Source: Lacicoccus halitifaciens (GTDB lineage: Bacteria > Bacillota > Bacilli > Staphylococcales > Salinicoccaceae). From it: a DNA stretch of 64,000 nt. Location of the stretch: the NCBI RefSeq assembly GCF_040544485.1, contig NZ_JBDZDV010000008.1, positions 99,179-163,178 on the forward strand. The letters are read 5' to 3'. Both the position numbers and the translations under genes were made by a program. Below are positions 50,036 to 60,500 of this stretch, in pieces (position 1 is the first letter of the stretch; every line of letters begins with the position of its first letter). The notes below the pieces were generated by a model that worked only from the letters and a program-made list of their open reading frames with translations, was not told where the DNA came from and did no database searches.

Positions 50036-51466
50036 TTATTTGTTCTGACTCTCTCTGTATTTTTTGTTTTTCCGTCCTGCAAGGAAGATGAAGAGTGCAA
50101 ATCCGCCGAAGATGATGACGCTCGCAATGACGTAGCCGTTGTTGAAGCCGCTCTCCTCCACGATCGCATAGAGTTCGGTCTCTTCACGGTCGAGCACCAC
50201 AATGTATTCGCCGGGCGCTGTGGCGCGGATCATATCGCCGATCAGCATGCCGCTCAGCACTTTACCTTCATCCACGTCATCGAGGTTCAGGTTCACGCCG
50301 TTCGTCTCGCTTGTATCATTGACATTGAGAATAAAGTCCACGTCGTTCGTATGATACCGGGTGATGTAATGGCCGTCGCTCTGATGCAGCGTTTCAAGGT
50401 CGCCGGTGAAGGCGTTCTTATGGTCATTGTAGACCCTGCTGATGTGTTCGATGTACTCGACCACTTCCTGGTCGGTCCACAGGTCCATCTGCGGATGGAT
50501 TTCCGGTATCGTCTCACCGTTCAATGCGACTTCCGTCCCGTACAGCATGCTGATCGGTCCGGTGTGGCTGTACAGGTAGGTCATAAGCTGTTTGACGCGT
50601 GTGCCGGGGAACATGTTCTCCTCCACGGCATGCGATGTGAACCGCTCGCTGAACCAGTGGTCCGCAAGCAGCATATGCTCCGATTCCGGGATTTCCGGGA
50701 TTTCACGGTTCACCGTGGCATAGGCTTCGGCGAGCGTCTGCCGCATCGTCTCATCCGCGATATGGTCGAACCCTTCCGCCGTCAGACCTTCCGTCGTGGC
50801 GAAACCATATGTCTTCACATCTTCAGGCAGCACTTCGCCTGCATCGACGCCATCCTGTGCAATCATCATGGACAGCCCGTCTATATTGAACTCATCCACG
50901 AAATTCCCGATGACTTCCTGATATTCACTCTGGATCTCCGCATCAGTCAAGTCCAGCATCGCAAGGTCTTTATCATCGATGTAATCACCGTATATGCTGT
51001 TCACGGTCAATTCATCCGCTGCGCCTGCGCCGTCGACGGATACCGCAGGGACATCGACGATGACCTCAAGGCCGATATCATGTGCCGCTTCGACGAGGCT
51101 CTCCAGTCCTTCGGCCCCGCCGAGGCCCGCGTCGATTTCTTCATAGCTTTCAACATCATAGCCGAGGTAGTCATCCGGTGCAAATGCGAACACCGGTGAT
51201 AAGTGGATGGCTGTAAAGCCCATGTCACTGATGTATTCGAGGTTCTGCTCGATTCCGGTGAAGTCCCCGCCGAAACGAAGCTCAGGGTTTTCATCCTCCG
51301 GCACCGATTCATCCGTTGAAGTGTCCGCATTCAGGAAGCGGTCCACCACGATGCTGTAGATCCGGTCCGTATCGTTCACTGTTGTATTCGCCGATATATA
51401 TGTAGAAGGTGTATATAGTGCCATGCCGAGAATCAGCGCTGACATTACTGTTTTAAATATTTTCAT
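50036..51466 (-). CDS. Membrane-anchored alpha-amylase-fold protein, probably catalytically inactive
   Basis: This 476-residue protein has an N-terminal signal (residues 1-26), a GH13-type barrel (RIYSIVVDRF at 35-44, GGDFTGIEQNLEYISDMGFTAIHLSP at 66-91) and a C-terminal membrane helix with a KNKKYRESQNK tail. The four catalytic regions are degenerate: DVPAVS (138-143) for DxVxNH, DGLSMM (196-201) for GFRxD, ADHWFSE (269-275) for the acid Glu region, and YSHTGP for NHD. Nucleophile Asp, acid Glu and the His pairs are therefore not in their places. It probably binds a glycan or another surface partner rather than cutting starch (inference). It is a single gene. Confidence 0.82.
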   Translation of the reverse strand: MKIFKTVMSALILGMALYTPSTYISANTTVNDTDRIYSIVVDRFLNADTSTDESVPEDENPELRFGGDFTGIEQNLEYISDMGFTAIHLSPVFAFAPDDYLGYDVESYEEIDAGLGGAEGLESLVEAAHDIGLEVIVDVPAVSVDGAGAADELTVNSIYGDYIDDKDLAMLDLTDAEIQSEYQEVIGNFVDEFNIDGLSMMIAQDGVDAGEVLPEDVKTYGFATTEGLTAEGFDHIADETMRQTLAEAYATVNREIPEIPESEHMLLADHWFSERFTSHAVEENMFPGTRVKQLMTYLYSHTGPISMLYGTEVALNGETIPEIHPQMDLWTDQEVVEYIEHISRVYNDHKNAFTGDLETLHQSDGHYITRYHTNDVDFILNVNDTSETNGVNLNLDDVDEGKVLSGMLIGDMIRATAPGEYIVVLDREETELYAIVEESGFNNGYVIASVIIFGGFALFIFLAGRKNKKYRESQNK

Positions 51467-51560
51467 TGTCTATGCCTGCCTTTAGTTTCATATCTTCACC
51501 AGTATACTAGATTAGTGAATCGTTCGGTCGGTTTTCGTCAAAAGTTCATAAATTCGATAA

Positions 51561-51591
51561 AAAAACTGCAGATCTCAGATGATCTGCAGTA
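51561..51591 (-). terminator. Intrinsic terminator of yisL
   Basis: ACTGCAGATC-TCAGAT-GATCTGCAGT with a run of As on the plus-strand left. Confidence 0.93.
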
Positions 51592-51602
51592 TGGATTGCA
51601 AA

Positions 51603-51989
51603 TTAAAACATTGAGCTTAAAGGTCCAAGCGGCAAATAGATGCCGAGGCCGATAGTGATGATGACGATTACGACCGCTGCGATCGTCAGGCCTTTTGCGG
51701 CCGGTGCACTTCTGTTCGCCCTGACGAGGCTGATTTCCATCAGTGCCACCGCTGCAAGGCCGAACAATACTTTAAGGCCGTACATCATATGGCCGTCGGA
51801 TGCGCTGATGCCTTCCATATTCTGAATGTAGACGAGCAATCCGCTGAATATCAGAAAGATGTAGTCCGCCCTGAGGATCATATGCGTCATCTTCCCTGCA
51901 TTATTCGGGCTGTCCCTCAAATAAAGTACGAGGGCGATGACATACAGGATCACTGCCAGGATAATGGTTGTCAAATGTAAGTGTATCAT
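51603..51989 (-). CDS. yisL: YisL-family (DUF1516) membrane protein
   Basis: This 128-residue protein has four membrane helices. It starts with MIHLHLTT and contains KMTHMILRADYIFLIFSG, the conserved part of the DUF1516/YisL family. Function unknown. A plausible ribosome site (GGAAAGGAA) precedes the start. It lies downstream of the FAH-family gene, in the same surroundings as in staphylococci. Confidence 0.85.
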   Translation of the reverse strand: MIHLHLTTIILAVILYVIALVLYLRDSPNNAGKMTHMILRADYIFLIFSGLLVYIQNMEGISASDGHMMYGLKVLFGLAAVALMEISLVRANRSAPAAKGLTIAAVVIVIITIGLGIYLPLGPLSSMF

Positions 51990-52065
51990 CCGTTCTTTCC
52001 TTTCCTGTTCAGTTTAAAATCATACGCATCAATTATAACACCGATTGCGACAAGATTTTAAGGGT

Positions 52066-52968
52066 CTATTTTTCAATATATGTCGTTAATGTGCCGATTC
52101 CGTTGACGGAAACCCGGATTTCATCACCCGGCTTGAGGAACTGCGGCGGGTTCATGCCTGCCCCGACACCGCTCGGCGTCCCCGTTGCGATCACGTCGCC
52201 CGGCTGCAGCGTGATGTACTTTGAAATTTCCGCGATGAGTTCGTCCAGTTTCAGCACCATGTCGCTCGTCGAACCGTCCTGCCTGATTTCCCCGTTCACT
52301 TTAGTCACGATGGAAGTCGATTCCGGATTCGGAAGCTCATCCTTCGTTACGATGAACGGCCCCATCGGTGCCGAGCCTTTCAGGTTTTTGGCAAGGAACG
52401 CCTGTGCATGCTCCCTCTGCAACTCACGTGCGGTGATGTCGTTTAAAATCGTGTAGCCGTATATATAGTCGAGCGCCATGCTGCTGTCTATCTTCCATGC
52501 CTCTTTACCGATGACCACGGCGAGCTCACCTTCGTAGTCCAGCTCCTTCGTGATGTCCTGGTGGTTCGGGATCACCGCCCCGTCACCTTCCAGGCTTGAA
52601 GCGGCCTTTGTGAAGACGTAGAGGCTCTCCACCTTGCTCTTCATCTCTTCGGCGTGAGCCTTGTAGTTGCGGCCGAGCGCGATGACATTGTTCGGCGGCG
52701 TGACCGGCGCCAGGAATTTTATTTCGTTGAATGGTGCTTTGTATTTGTCCGGATCTGACGATCCTCTTGCTTTTTCAACCAGTTTTCTCACGATTTCCTG
52801 AAAATCGAGTGTATGATAAGTCGAGATCCCCTCGAGCAAAGTTTTCGGATAGTTTTCCTCTTCCCCAAAATCTGCAAACAATTTCGGCAAGATCCATGCA
52901 CTTTCCTCACGTTTCACTTTTACCCCATAATAAGTGCTGTCCTGATATTCAAAAGTCAAAAATTTCAT
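52066..52968 (-). CDS. Fumarylacetoacetate hydrolase family protein
   Basis: This 300-residue protein has the FAH catalytic domain in its C-terminal two thirds. It includes GRNYKAHAEEM near residue 99, the metal ligands in ELDYEGELAVVIGKE near residue 142, and GDVIATGTPSGVG near residue 261. Members hydrolyse or decarboxylate 2-oxo acids such as oxaloacetate or acylpyruvates; the exact substrate is unknown. It sits 60 bases after the membrane-protein gene that follows addA. Confidence 0.92.
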   Translation of the reverse strand: MKFLTFEYQDSTYYGVKVKREESAWILPKLFADFGEEENYPKTLLEGISTYHTLDFQEIVRKLVEKARGSSDPDKYKAPFNEIKFLAPVTPPNNVIALGRNYKAHAEEMKSKVESLYVFTKAASSLEGDGAVIPNHQDITKELDYEGELAVVIGKEAWKIDSSMALDYIYGYTILNDITARELQREHAQAFLAKNLKGSAPMGPFIVTKDELPNPESTSIVTKVNGEIRQDGSTSDMVLKLDELIAEISKYITLQPGDVIATGTPSGVGAGMNPPQFLKPGDEIRVSVNGIGTLTTYIEK

Positions 52969-53028
52969 GGAATTCTCTCCTTAAATTGTATTTGAATATA
53001 TTATATCAAACATCGATGCTTAATTCTT

Positions 53029-54129
53029 TCATTTCTTAATATTCACAACACTCAATTGTTCCAGGGTTTTTATTTCATAACGTTTCAAAATGACGCCGAG
53101 CACGAGCAGTGCTGCGTACACCGCAAGCACTATGAGCACCGTCGTCATGATCGATACTTCACCGAACAGGCCGAAGCCCGGACCGTAGAATAAAACCACC
53201 ATCACGAAATTGAAGACGATGTACAGTGTGAGCCCCTTCTCCCCTGCGGCGGCAAATAATGCACGCACTTTGCCCGGCAGGTACAGGCCCGCGAGCAAGA
53301 GTGCCATGAAGTAACCGGCACCGAGCAGCGGCCCGCCGAAGTAAACCGCGAACGTCGTCGCTGCAAATGAGCCGAGTGAGAGGATCTCGATGATCTTTAT
53401 CATGATGCCGCCCGTGATGAGCGCCGCCGCCACCGCAATCATCATGCCCGTATTGTCTTGGATGAGCCTGCCGATATCGAAATGATGGAGCACCATGCCG
53501 AGGAAGATCCACGGCAGGATGGTCAATGTCCACATGAACCAACTGCCCAGCTGGTAAGTCATGAACACCTCGATGTTCAGCCCGATGATCGCGAAGTAAT
53601 CCGACCCGCCGAAGACGCTGCTGAAGCGGTTCACCTGCTGGATGCTCGAGTAGATGATGTCACCCGGCGAGCCGAATCCGCTCCACAATATGATCAGGCC
53701 GTTGAAGAGCAGATGCAGGGCGAATAAAAAACCGAATGATGCAAGTATGATCTTCCAATCGAGCCTGAGGAAAAGTGCTGCGATGATGCTCATGATGATG
53801 ATCCCCGGCAGCACGTCGAATCCGAAGAAAAACACCGTCGATATCAAGATGAAGAACAGCATGACGACGAGCGTCAGGATGACGTCCGCCGGCCGGTGCG
53901 TCCTGAATGTCATCAGCAGATAGCCTGCAGCGATTGCTATGAGCGGGACCACCGCCCCGCCGATGAACATGTTCATGATCTGGTAGTTCGTCCTTTCCGA
54001 GCCGTGGAAATACTCATAAGGGTTGATGACATCAAGCGGCACTGAAAACCTCATCCCGTTATAAATTGCCAGCAGAAAGATTGCGGCACCGATTACAAAA
54101 AATATGTGTTGTCTATTGTCAGTCTTCAA
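53029..54129 (-). CDS. Polytopic membrane protein, DUF418-like
   Basis: This 366-residue protein has about ten hydrophobic segments. The region around FGGSDYFAIIGLNIEVFMTYQLGSWF and WIFLGMVLHHFDIGR, together with the C-terminal GEKGLTLYIVFNF, resembles the DUF418 family of predicted transporters or acyltransferase-like proteins. The start is TTG at 54129, after GGAG, overlapping the last 11 bases of addA; translation is probably coupled to addA. Function unknown. Confidence 0.65.
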   Translation of the reverse strand: MKTDNRQHIFFVIGAAIFLLAIYNGMRFSVPLDVINPYEYFHGSERTNYQIMNMFIGGAVVPLIAIAAGYLLMTFRTHRPADVILTLVVMLFFILISTVFFFGFDVLPGIIIMSIIAALFLRLDWKIILASFGFLFALHLLFNGLIILWSGFGSPGDIIYSSIQQVNRFSSVFGGSDYFAIIGLNIEVFMTYQLGSWFMWTLTILPWIFLGMVLHHFDIGRLIQDNTGMMIAVAAALITGGIMIKIIEILSLGSFAATTFAVYFGGPLLGAGYFMALLLAGLYLPGKVRALFAAAGEKGLTLYIVFNFVMVVLFYGPGFGLFGEVSIMTTVLIVLAVYAALLVLGVILKRYEIKTLEQLSVVNIKK

Positions 54130-57100
54130 CTTTTATCGCTCCATATAAAAAGAAATACAGATATACTTCCACTTCCCTGCCGAGTGCTTTTTCAGCCGAG
54201 CGGCGGTAAATATCCATCTGTGTCCTGTAACGTTCCGCAAGTTCCCGCTTATCCGCACCGGGCGGCACCCAGTCCGTCTTATAGTCTATGATCGTGTAAT
54301 GCCCGTCGATTTCCAGAAGACAGTCCATGATCCCCTGGACGATCTGGGCTTCATGCTCCGAGTAGCCGATCGCCCGCTGGTTCATTATGAAGGGGATCTC
54401 CGTATGGATCTGCTTCTGGTTTTCAAGCAGGTCCATCATGACCGGATCATTGAAGAACCTCGAGATGTTGTCCTTTATCCTGTACACATGGACGTCGGTC
54501 AAAAACGTCTCCCTCTCGCGGATCGTTGAGATCAGCCGGTCGATGTACGCTTCCGCTTCGGCGGCGCCGAGTGCGGAGAGTGTGGCCCAGTCATTCATCA
54601 GGTGCATCATCACTTCGTGCATGACCGTACCGAAGATCGGTGCTTCAACACCCCGGTTCAGGAATTCCGGCTCCCGCAGGTTGACGTTCCTCGTATGCCG
54701 GACGATTTTGGCATCATCCGGATGCGTACTGTTTTTGCGCTTGATTTCCGTGACGGACTCTTTATGGACGAGGTCCGTGAGCCCCGGACTGTGGTAGCGG
54801 TGGCTGAACTTCTCATACAGGGATTCCCCCCGTCCCGCTTCCACATTCAAAAGCGTCTCCGGAGACAGATGATACATCTTCTCCTCTTCAGCCACATCCT
54901 TGATTTCAACATCGATGAGTTCAAGGAAATCATACTCCGAATCGATCAAGTATTTCAGGACCGGAAAGATCAGTTCCTGCACGCTGTTGATGTTCAGCCT
55001 GTAATCGGCGAGCACCATACCGCCGTTGTAGAGGTATTTCTCCTTCTGTTCCTTCTTGAAGACGACGGGGATCGTCAGCTGCTCCACCGCCCGCGTCATC
55101 GCCACATAGATCAGGCGCATCTCCTCTGAAATCGTCTCCTTCTTGATGTATTCCTGCATGACGATTGAATGGATGCTCGGCAGGATCGTATTGTCACGGC
55201 TGTTGAAACGCTTGAAGCCGATGCCGTAGTCCGCATGGACGATCACCCTGGCATGCAGGTCCCTGAAGTTCAGGTTCCTGTGTATGCCGGCATAGATGAC
55301 ATGGTCGAACTCGAGCCCCTTCGATGCATGGATCGTCATCACCCGGAGGATGTCGTCATCCGGCGACACGGTGTTCTCTTCGCCGAAGTCCTGACCGTCC
55401 GCGATCATCCTTGTGATCGTCGTGATGAACTGGTAGAGGGAGATATGCGACATCTCCTCGAATTCCATCGCCTTCTCGACGAGCCCGTTCAGGTTCGCCC
55501 GCCTGTTCTGCCCGCCCGGCAGCCCTGAGAAATATTCCAGAAGATTGAACTGGTAATAAATTTCATCGATCAGTTCGGGTACGCTCAAATACCGCTCCTG
55601 TGTGCGCAGTTCATCGAGCACCGTGAAGAAGCCGTCCAGCCGCTTCTTAAGATCGTCCTCCGCCTCATATTCCCGGGCGGTCTCATACATATAGACCGCA
55701 TCCGAACAGGCACGGATCTTCGCGATATCCTCCTCGTTGAAATCGAACTGTGGCAGGCGCATCGTGCCGGTGAAGTGATCGTCCTGCAGCGGGTTGTCGA
55801 TGATCGACAGTATGCTCAGGAGCGAACGCACCTCAAGGGTGTCGAGGTACCCGGTGCGGTTGTTGACGTAAACCGGCAGACCCGCTTCACTCAGCATTTT
55901 CCGGTAGTCTTCATTATCCGTCGTATTGCGTGTCAGGATGACGATGTCCCTGTAATCCGCCCCGCGTGACACTTTATCCTTGATGACATCGATGATGTGC
56001 CTGATTTCGGCATTCCCTTCGATCTCATCGGCTTCTTCGATCACATGGAGCTCCTGTCTGATTTCCGGTGCATCCAAGTAGTTGCCCTGGACGAGCTTCT
56101 GGGTGTCATCATATTCGATTTCACCGACCGTTTCGTCCATGATCCTTTCAAACAGGCTGTTGGTCAGATCCAGCACTTCACCCCTCGACCTGAAGTTGTG
56201 GTTCAGATTGATGATCTTCCCGCTGCCCGGTCCCTTGAAGCGGTTCGCTTTTTCGATGAAGAGCGACGGGTCCGCCTGCCTGAATTTATAGATGGACTGC
56301 TTCACATCCCCCACCATGAACAAATTGCCGTCCTTCTCATCCCCGGTCTTGATCAGCGAGATGATCGCCTCCTGCACCCGGTTGATGTCCTGATATTCGT
56401 CTATCATGATCTCCTTGAACTGTTCCCGGTAAATTTCAGCCACTTCCTGGTCATTCGCATTCAGTATCGCGAGGGCATAGTGCTCATAATCGGAGAAATC
56501 CATTTCATTCCGGAGGTTCTTCTGATGTCTGAAACTCTCCAGCACATTGATGGCGATGCGGATGAGGGTGTTGTTCATCTCATTCATCGGCGACAGTTCA
56601 TCCGCCGCATCCTCCACGGTGTAGGCAGGGAGTGACAGCAGTTCATTATAGGACTGCTTGACTTTATTCTGGGTGTCGGTCAGGTGTTTCTTCTCATAGG
56701 GATCCGCGATCTTTTTGAAGAATGCCGTTCGCCCGTCCTTCAGGGCAAAGGGCGGCAGATCGACGGCTTCGCCCCGGAGGTTCGCCTCCCGGGCCCGCTC
56801 CACCGCACGCATCAGGTCGGAAAGCGCATCAAATGCATCGCGCTTCTGCGTCTCCTTGATGTCTTCATGGTAGACGGCGTTGTACCCCTTATGCAGTTCA
56901 TCGAGCGACGTTTCGAGTGCAATCAGCTTATGCCTGATGATTTCATTATATGAATCGACGATGGCCTCAAGATGCGATGCGTCCTCGTACTGGTCAAGCC
57001 GGCTTTCGAGAAAACTGAGCGGATCGGGGCTCGCCACCGCGGTGAAATAGAGGTTTTTGATGATTTCAACCAGGCCGCTGTTGTTCTTATCCGAAGATGT

Positions 57101-57571
57101 CATGAACGTCAAGTCCGTGAAGACATCCGTCCCCTCCGCATAGTAGTCCTCAAGCACCCGGTCGATGACCCCGTCCAGCCTGATCTGGCCTTCTATATCC
57201 GACAGCGTCCGCATATCCGGCGGGATGCCGATGACGTTGTAGTGCATCCGTATAAGGTAGAGGCAGAAGCTGTGGAGCGTCGAGATATGCGCCCCGTTCA
57301 GCTTCAGTATCTCCTCGTTCAGCCTCGGGTCCCCCGTCTCCGCATGCTTTTTGCGCAGCTCTTTTTCGATCTTTTCCTTCATGTCCCTTGCACTCATGTT
57401 CGTGAAGGTGGAGACGAGCAGTTCGTCCACAGAATACCTGCCGCCCACGATGTTCTGTATGATCCGCTCGACGAGCACGGTCGTCTTTCCGCTGCCTGCT
57501 GCGGCGGAAATCAGTATGTCCGAGCCCGTGTAATGGATCGCTTCATATTGTTCATCCGTCCAGGTCACCAT
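54119..57571 (-). CDS. addA: AddA (RexA) helicase-nuclease subunit
   Basis: This 1150-residue UvrD-type helicase with C-terminal nuclease is half of AddAB, which resects double-strand breaks for RecA. It has Walker A AAAGSGKTTVLVERII near residue 23, the DEYQDINRVQ Walker B near residue 395, motif VI region RLIYVAMTRAVEQL, and nuclease motif IDYKTDWVPP near residue 1105. The ATG at 57571 follows GGGAGGTGG; a longer frame to 57643 lies within addB. It overlaps addB by 20 bases. Confidence 0.97.
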   Translation of the reverse strand: MVTWTDEQYEAIHYTGSDILISAAAGSGKTTVLVERIIQNIVGGRYSVDELLVSTFTNMSARDMKEKIEKELRKKHAETGDPRLNEEILKLNGAHISTLHSFCLYLIRMHYNVIGIPPDMRTLSDIEGQIRLDGVIDRVLEDYYAEGTDVFTDLTFMTSSDKNNSGLVEIIKNLYFTAVASPDPLSFLESRLDQYEDASHLEAIVDSYNEIIRHKLIALETSLDELHKGYNAVYHEDIKETQKRDAFDALSDLMRAVERAREANLRGEAVDLPPFALKDGRTAFFKKIADPYEKKHLTDTQNKVKQSYNELLSLPAYTVEDAADELSPMNEMNNTLIRIAINVLESFRHQKNLRNEMDFSDYEHYALAILNANDQEVAEIYREQFKEIMIDEYQDINRVQEAIISLIKTGDEKDGNLFMVGDVKQSIYKFRQADPSLFIEKANRFKGPGSGKIINLNHNFRSRGEVLDLTNSLFERIMDETVGEIEYDDTQKLVQGNYLDAPEIRQELHVIEEADEIEGNAEIRHIIDVIKDKVSRGADYRDIVILTRNTTDNEDYRKMLSEAGLPVYVNNRTGYLDTLEVRSLLSILSIIDNPLQDDHFTGTMRLPQFDFNEEDIAKIRACSDAVYMYETAREYEAEDDLKKRLDGFFTVLDELRTQERYLSVPELIDEIYYQFNLLEYFSGLPGGQNRRANLNGLVEKAMEFEEMSHISLYQFITTITRMIADGQDFGEENTVSPDDDILRVMTIHASKGLEFDHVIYAGIHRNLNFRDLHARVIVHADYGIGFKRFNSRDNTILPSIHSIVMQEYIKKETISEEMRLIYVAMTRAVEQLTIPVVFKKEQKEKYLYNGGMVLADYRLNINSVQELIFPVLKYLIDSEYDFLELIDVEIKDVAEEEKMYHLSPETLLNVEAGRGESLYEKFSHRYHSPGLTDLVHKESVTEIKRKNSTHPDDAKIVRHTRNVNLREPEFLNRGVEAPIFGTVMHEVMMHLMNDWATLSALGAAEAEAYIDRLISTIRERETFLTDVHVYRIKDNISRFFNDPVMMDLLENQKQIHTEIPFIMNQRAIGYSEHEAQIVQGIMDCLLEIDGHYTIIDYKTDWVPPGADKRELAERYRTQMDIYRRSAEKALGREVEVYLYFFLYGAIKVED

Positions 57572-60500
57572 CAGAGGCCACCTCCCTTTCAAACGCTTCA
57601 ATTTCCGATTCTTCCACTTTGTTCTCCCGCATCTCGCGGGCATTCATCAAATAGTCCACCCGGCAGGCGAATTTGAAGTCGCAGAAGCTGCACGGCAGCA
57701 CATCCCCCGTCGACATCGGGTTGACTTCATTCGCCCCTGAATAAATTTCATCCGTCACTTTCTTATACATTTCAATCACATAATCCGCATAATGGCGGAA
57801 CAGTGCCGGGCTGAAATACCGCCCTTTCGTCATGCCGTTGATCTTGCCTTTGGCGCTCACCGTGATCGGGTAGAATTCGCTGTAGTCCTTATACTCCTCC
57901 ACCGATGACAGCAGTCCCGTCAGGCCGATCGAGGACTCGTCCATATATTCATCGTACTCGGGATGTTCATTGATGAAGGCGCCGTCGGGCTTGAGCTGTT
58001 TATTCTGCTCCTTCAGTATTTCGGCGGGTTCGGCCTCCGCTTTCAGATTGAGTACGGGGTCCTTCACCGGGAAGAAGAGCATGCTGTTCGGCCGCACTTC
58101 GCCTTCGAACAGATCGGTGCCGTTCGTTGTCAGCACATGCATGTAAGTGATCATCTGCAGCTCGAGGCCGTTCAGTATCCCTGCACGCGAAATCTTCCTC
58201 GTGCTCGATTTGTAGTCGATCAGGTTGACATAGGCATTGCCGCCGCTCTCATATACATCGATGCGGTCGATCTTACCCCTCAAGGAAATCTTCCTGCCGG
58301 CATCGCTTTCGAAGGTGACTTCGCCGAGGGAATCACGTGATTTGCCGAATCCGAGTTCGACATGGGCAATTTTGTACTCGCCGAGACGCTCGATGTCCCG
58401 CATGAAATAAATCAGCCGGGTCAGCGCATCTTTTGCCCTCCGCTTAAGCGAGGCATTGTAATATGAATCATTGAAGATGCCGTGCTGTATCGCTTGTGCT
58501 TCCTCGTCGATCGCCGTCTCCGTGACTGTTTCGATGTGTGCATCCTCATGCTGGAATGTGAAATCCAGCTTGCGCGTCACATTTTCAAGCACATGGTGGT
58601 AGAGGTTACCGAGGTCGAGCGGCGCCACCTTGTAAGGCTGCCTGACGTTCAGCTTGAGGCCGTAATTCGCAAAGTGCTGGAACTGGCAGCGGTTGAACGA
58701 CTCGAACCTCGAGACGCTGGCATGCATCGATTCGCCGTAAAGTGCTTCGGCGGTGGCCGGGGTGATCGGGGTCGCGCGGTTGTCATCGGTGAGGCTCAGG
58801 TTCAGCCTCTTGTACATGCCGGTCGTATCATGGCTTTTGATGATCTGGTACAGCCGGATCCATGTCGCATACTCCGGATAGCGCGCGAGTTCACTGATCG
58901 GAACGTTGTGTATGCCGAGCAGCTCCCTGAGCTTCAGATGGATCAGCGCCTCCATGCTGCGTGCCGATGACACCAGTTTTTCAGGCTCGAACTTCCCGTA
59001 CAGGGACGTCCGGCGGTACACCAGATCCCTCTGGTAGTCATGCTGCGGGATGATCTCTTCGACGAAGGGGCTGATCTTGGTCGGCTCCCCGCCCTGCAGC
59101 ATGTTGGAAAAGCTGATGTGGAGCCCCTCGCTTGCCCGGGTCGCCCCGTGGTAGAAGACGAACCGCTCATCCTGTGCGAGCACTTTGGCGCTCGGCGAAA
59201 GGATGATGTCGTGGGCTTCGAAGAGTTCTTTTTCCTCTTCCCTGATGAGCGCGTTGCTCCGCGTCTCCCTCGGCATCACATTGCGGTTCATGCCGATGAT
59301 GAAGACATGCTTCTTATTTTCGACTTTGGCGAGGTCGAGGTTGCCGATGATGACCTGGTCGATCGTCGACGGGAGCAGGCTGAATTCCGCATTCAAAAGG
59401 CCGTCCTTGAACGTTTCATGGAAGATTTCAAATGAGACGGGCTCCTCTTTGAAGACGATGTATGCATCATCCAGCATCTTCACGAAATGGTTGAATGCCT
59501 GCTCCGTCTCATCACGCTTCACGATGTCGCCGGTCTCCTCAAGCGCATGGATTTCCGCTTCGACCTTCTCCATGATGCCCTCTTCTGCAAGGAACTCATG
59601 GATGATCGTAATGTACTGTAGGACGTTCTCCGCTTCGTCGAACCGGTCGAACAGGCGGGACAGCCGGCCCAGCACGTCATTTTTGAAGTCGAGGAGGTCC
59701 GCCACCTCATCACTTACATCGATCTCCCTGATCTCACCTTCGCCGTCCCTGAACCGCCTCACGGTGAAGAGCTCATCTTTGAAAAGTGCACTTCTTGTCA
59801 GTCCGCGCTCCAGTGCGAAGTTTTCAAACTGGAATATGAAGTCACGCTCTTCGGGTCCTGTCATATATTCCGCCTTCAGCACATCCATCAGGGCGGTGAA
59901 TTCGAACCTGCGCATGTAGCATTCCAGCACCGAGATGATGAACTGGACGAACGGGTGGGAGTGCATCGGCACCTTCTGGTCCACATGGTAGGAGATGTCG
60001 AACCTCCGGAATATCGATTCGATATGACGGATATAGGACTCGTCGCGGTAAAGTATCCCGATCTCCCTGTAATGGATGCCGTCTGCTGTCAGCCGCTCGA
60101 TTTCACGTGCGACATTCGTCACCTCATCGATGATGTTCGGTGCTTCCGTGATGGTGATGCCGTCATAGAGGGTCATGGGTTTTCCTTTCGAGAAGTATTC
60201 CTCGAGCTGGATCAGCCCCATCTTCCCGGAGCGCCTGAACTCGTCCTCGAAATGGACGATGTTGACCGCGCTGCCGAGCAGCTCCTGAAGGCGTGTGATG
60301 CTCGCATCCGTCTTTCTGAAGAGGGTTTTATTCTCACCCTTGTGGGTGAGGAGTATATTGATCGCCTTAACCCGCTTCGCCAGTGCCGCAATCAGCTGGA
60401 ACTCGCTTTCCGTGAAGTTGTGGAAACCGTCGATGTAGATCACGGCGTCCTTCAGCACTTTGATGTCGGGATTCATATCCAGTGCCGTCATGAATGTATT

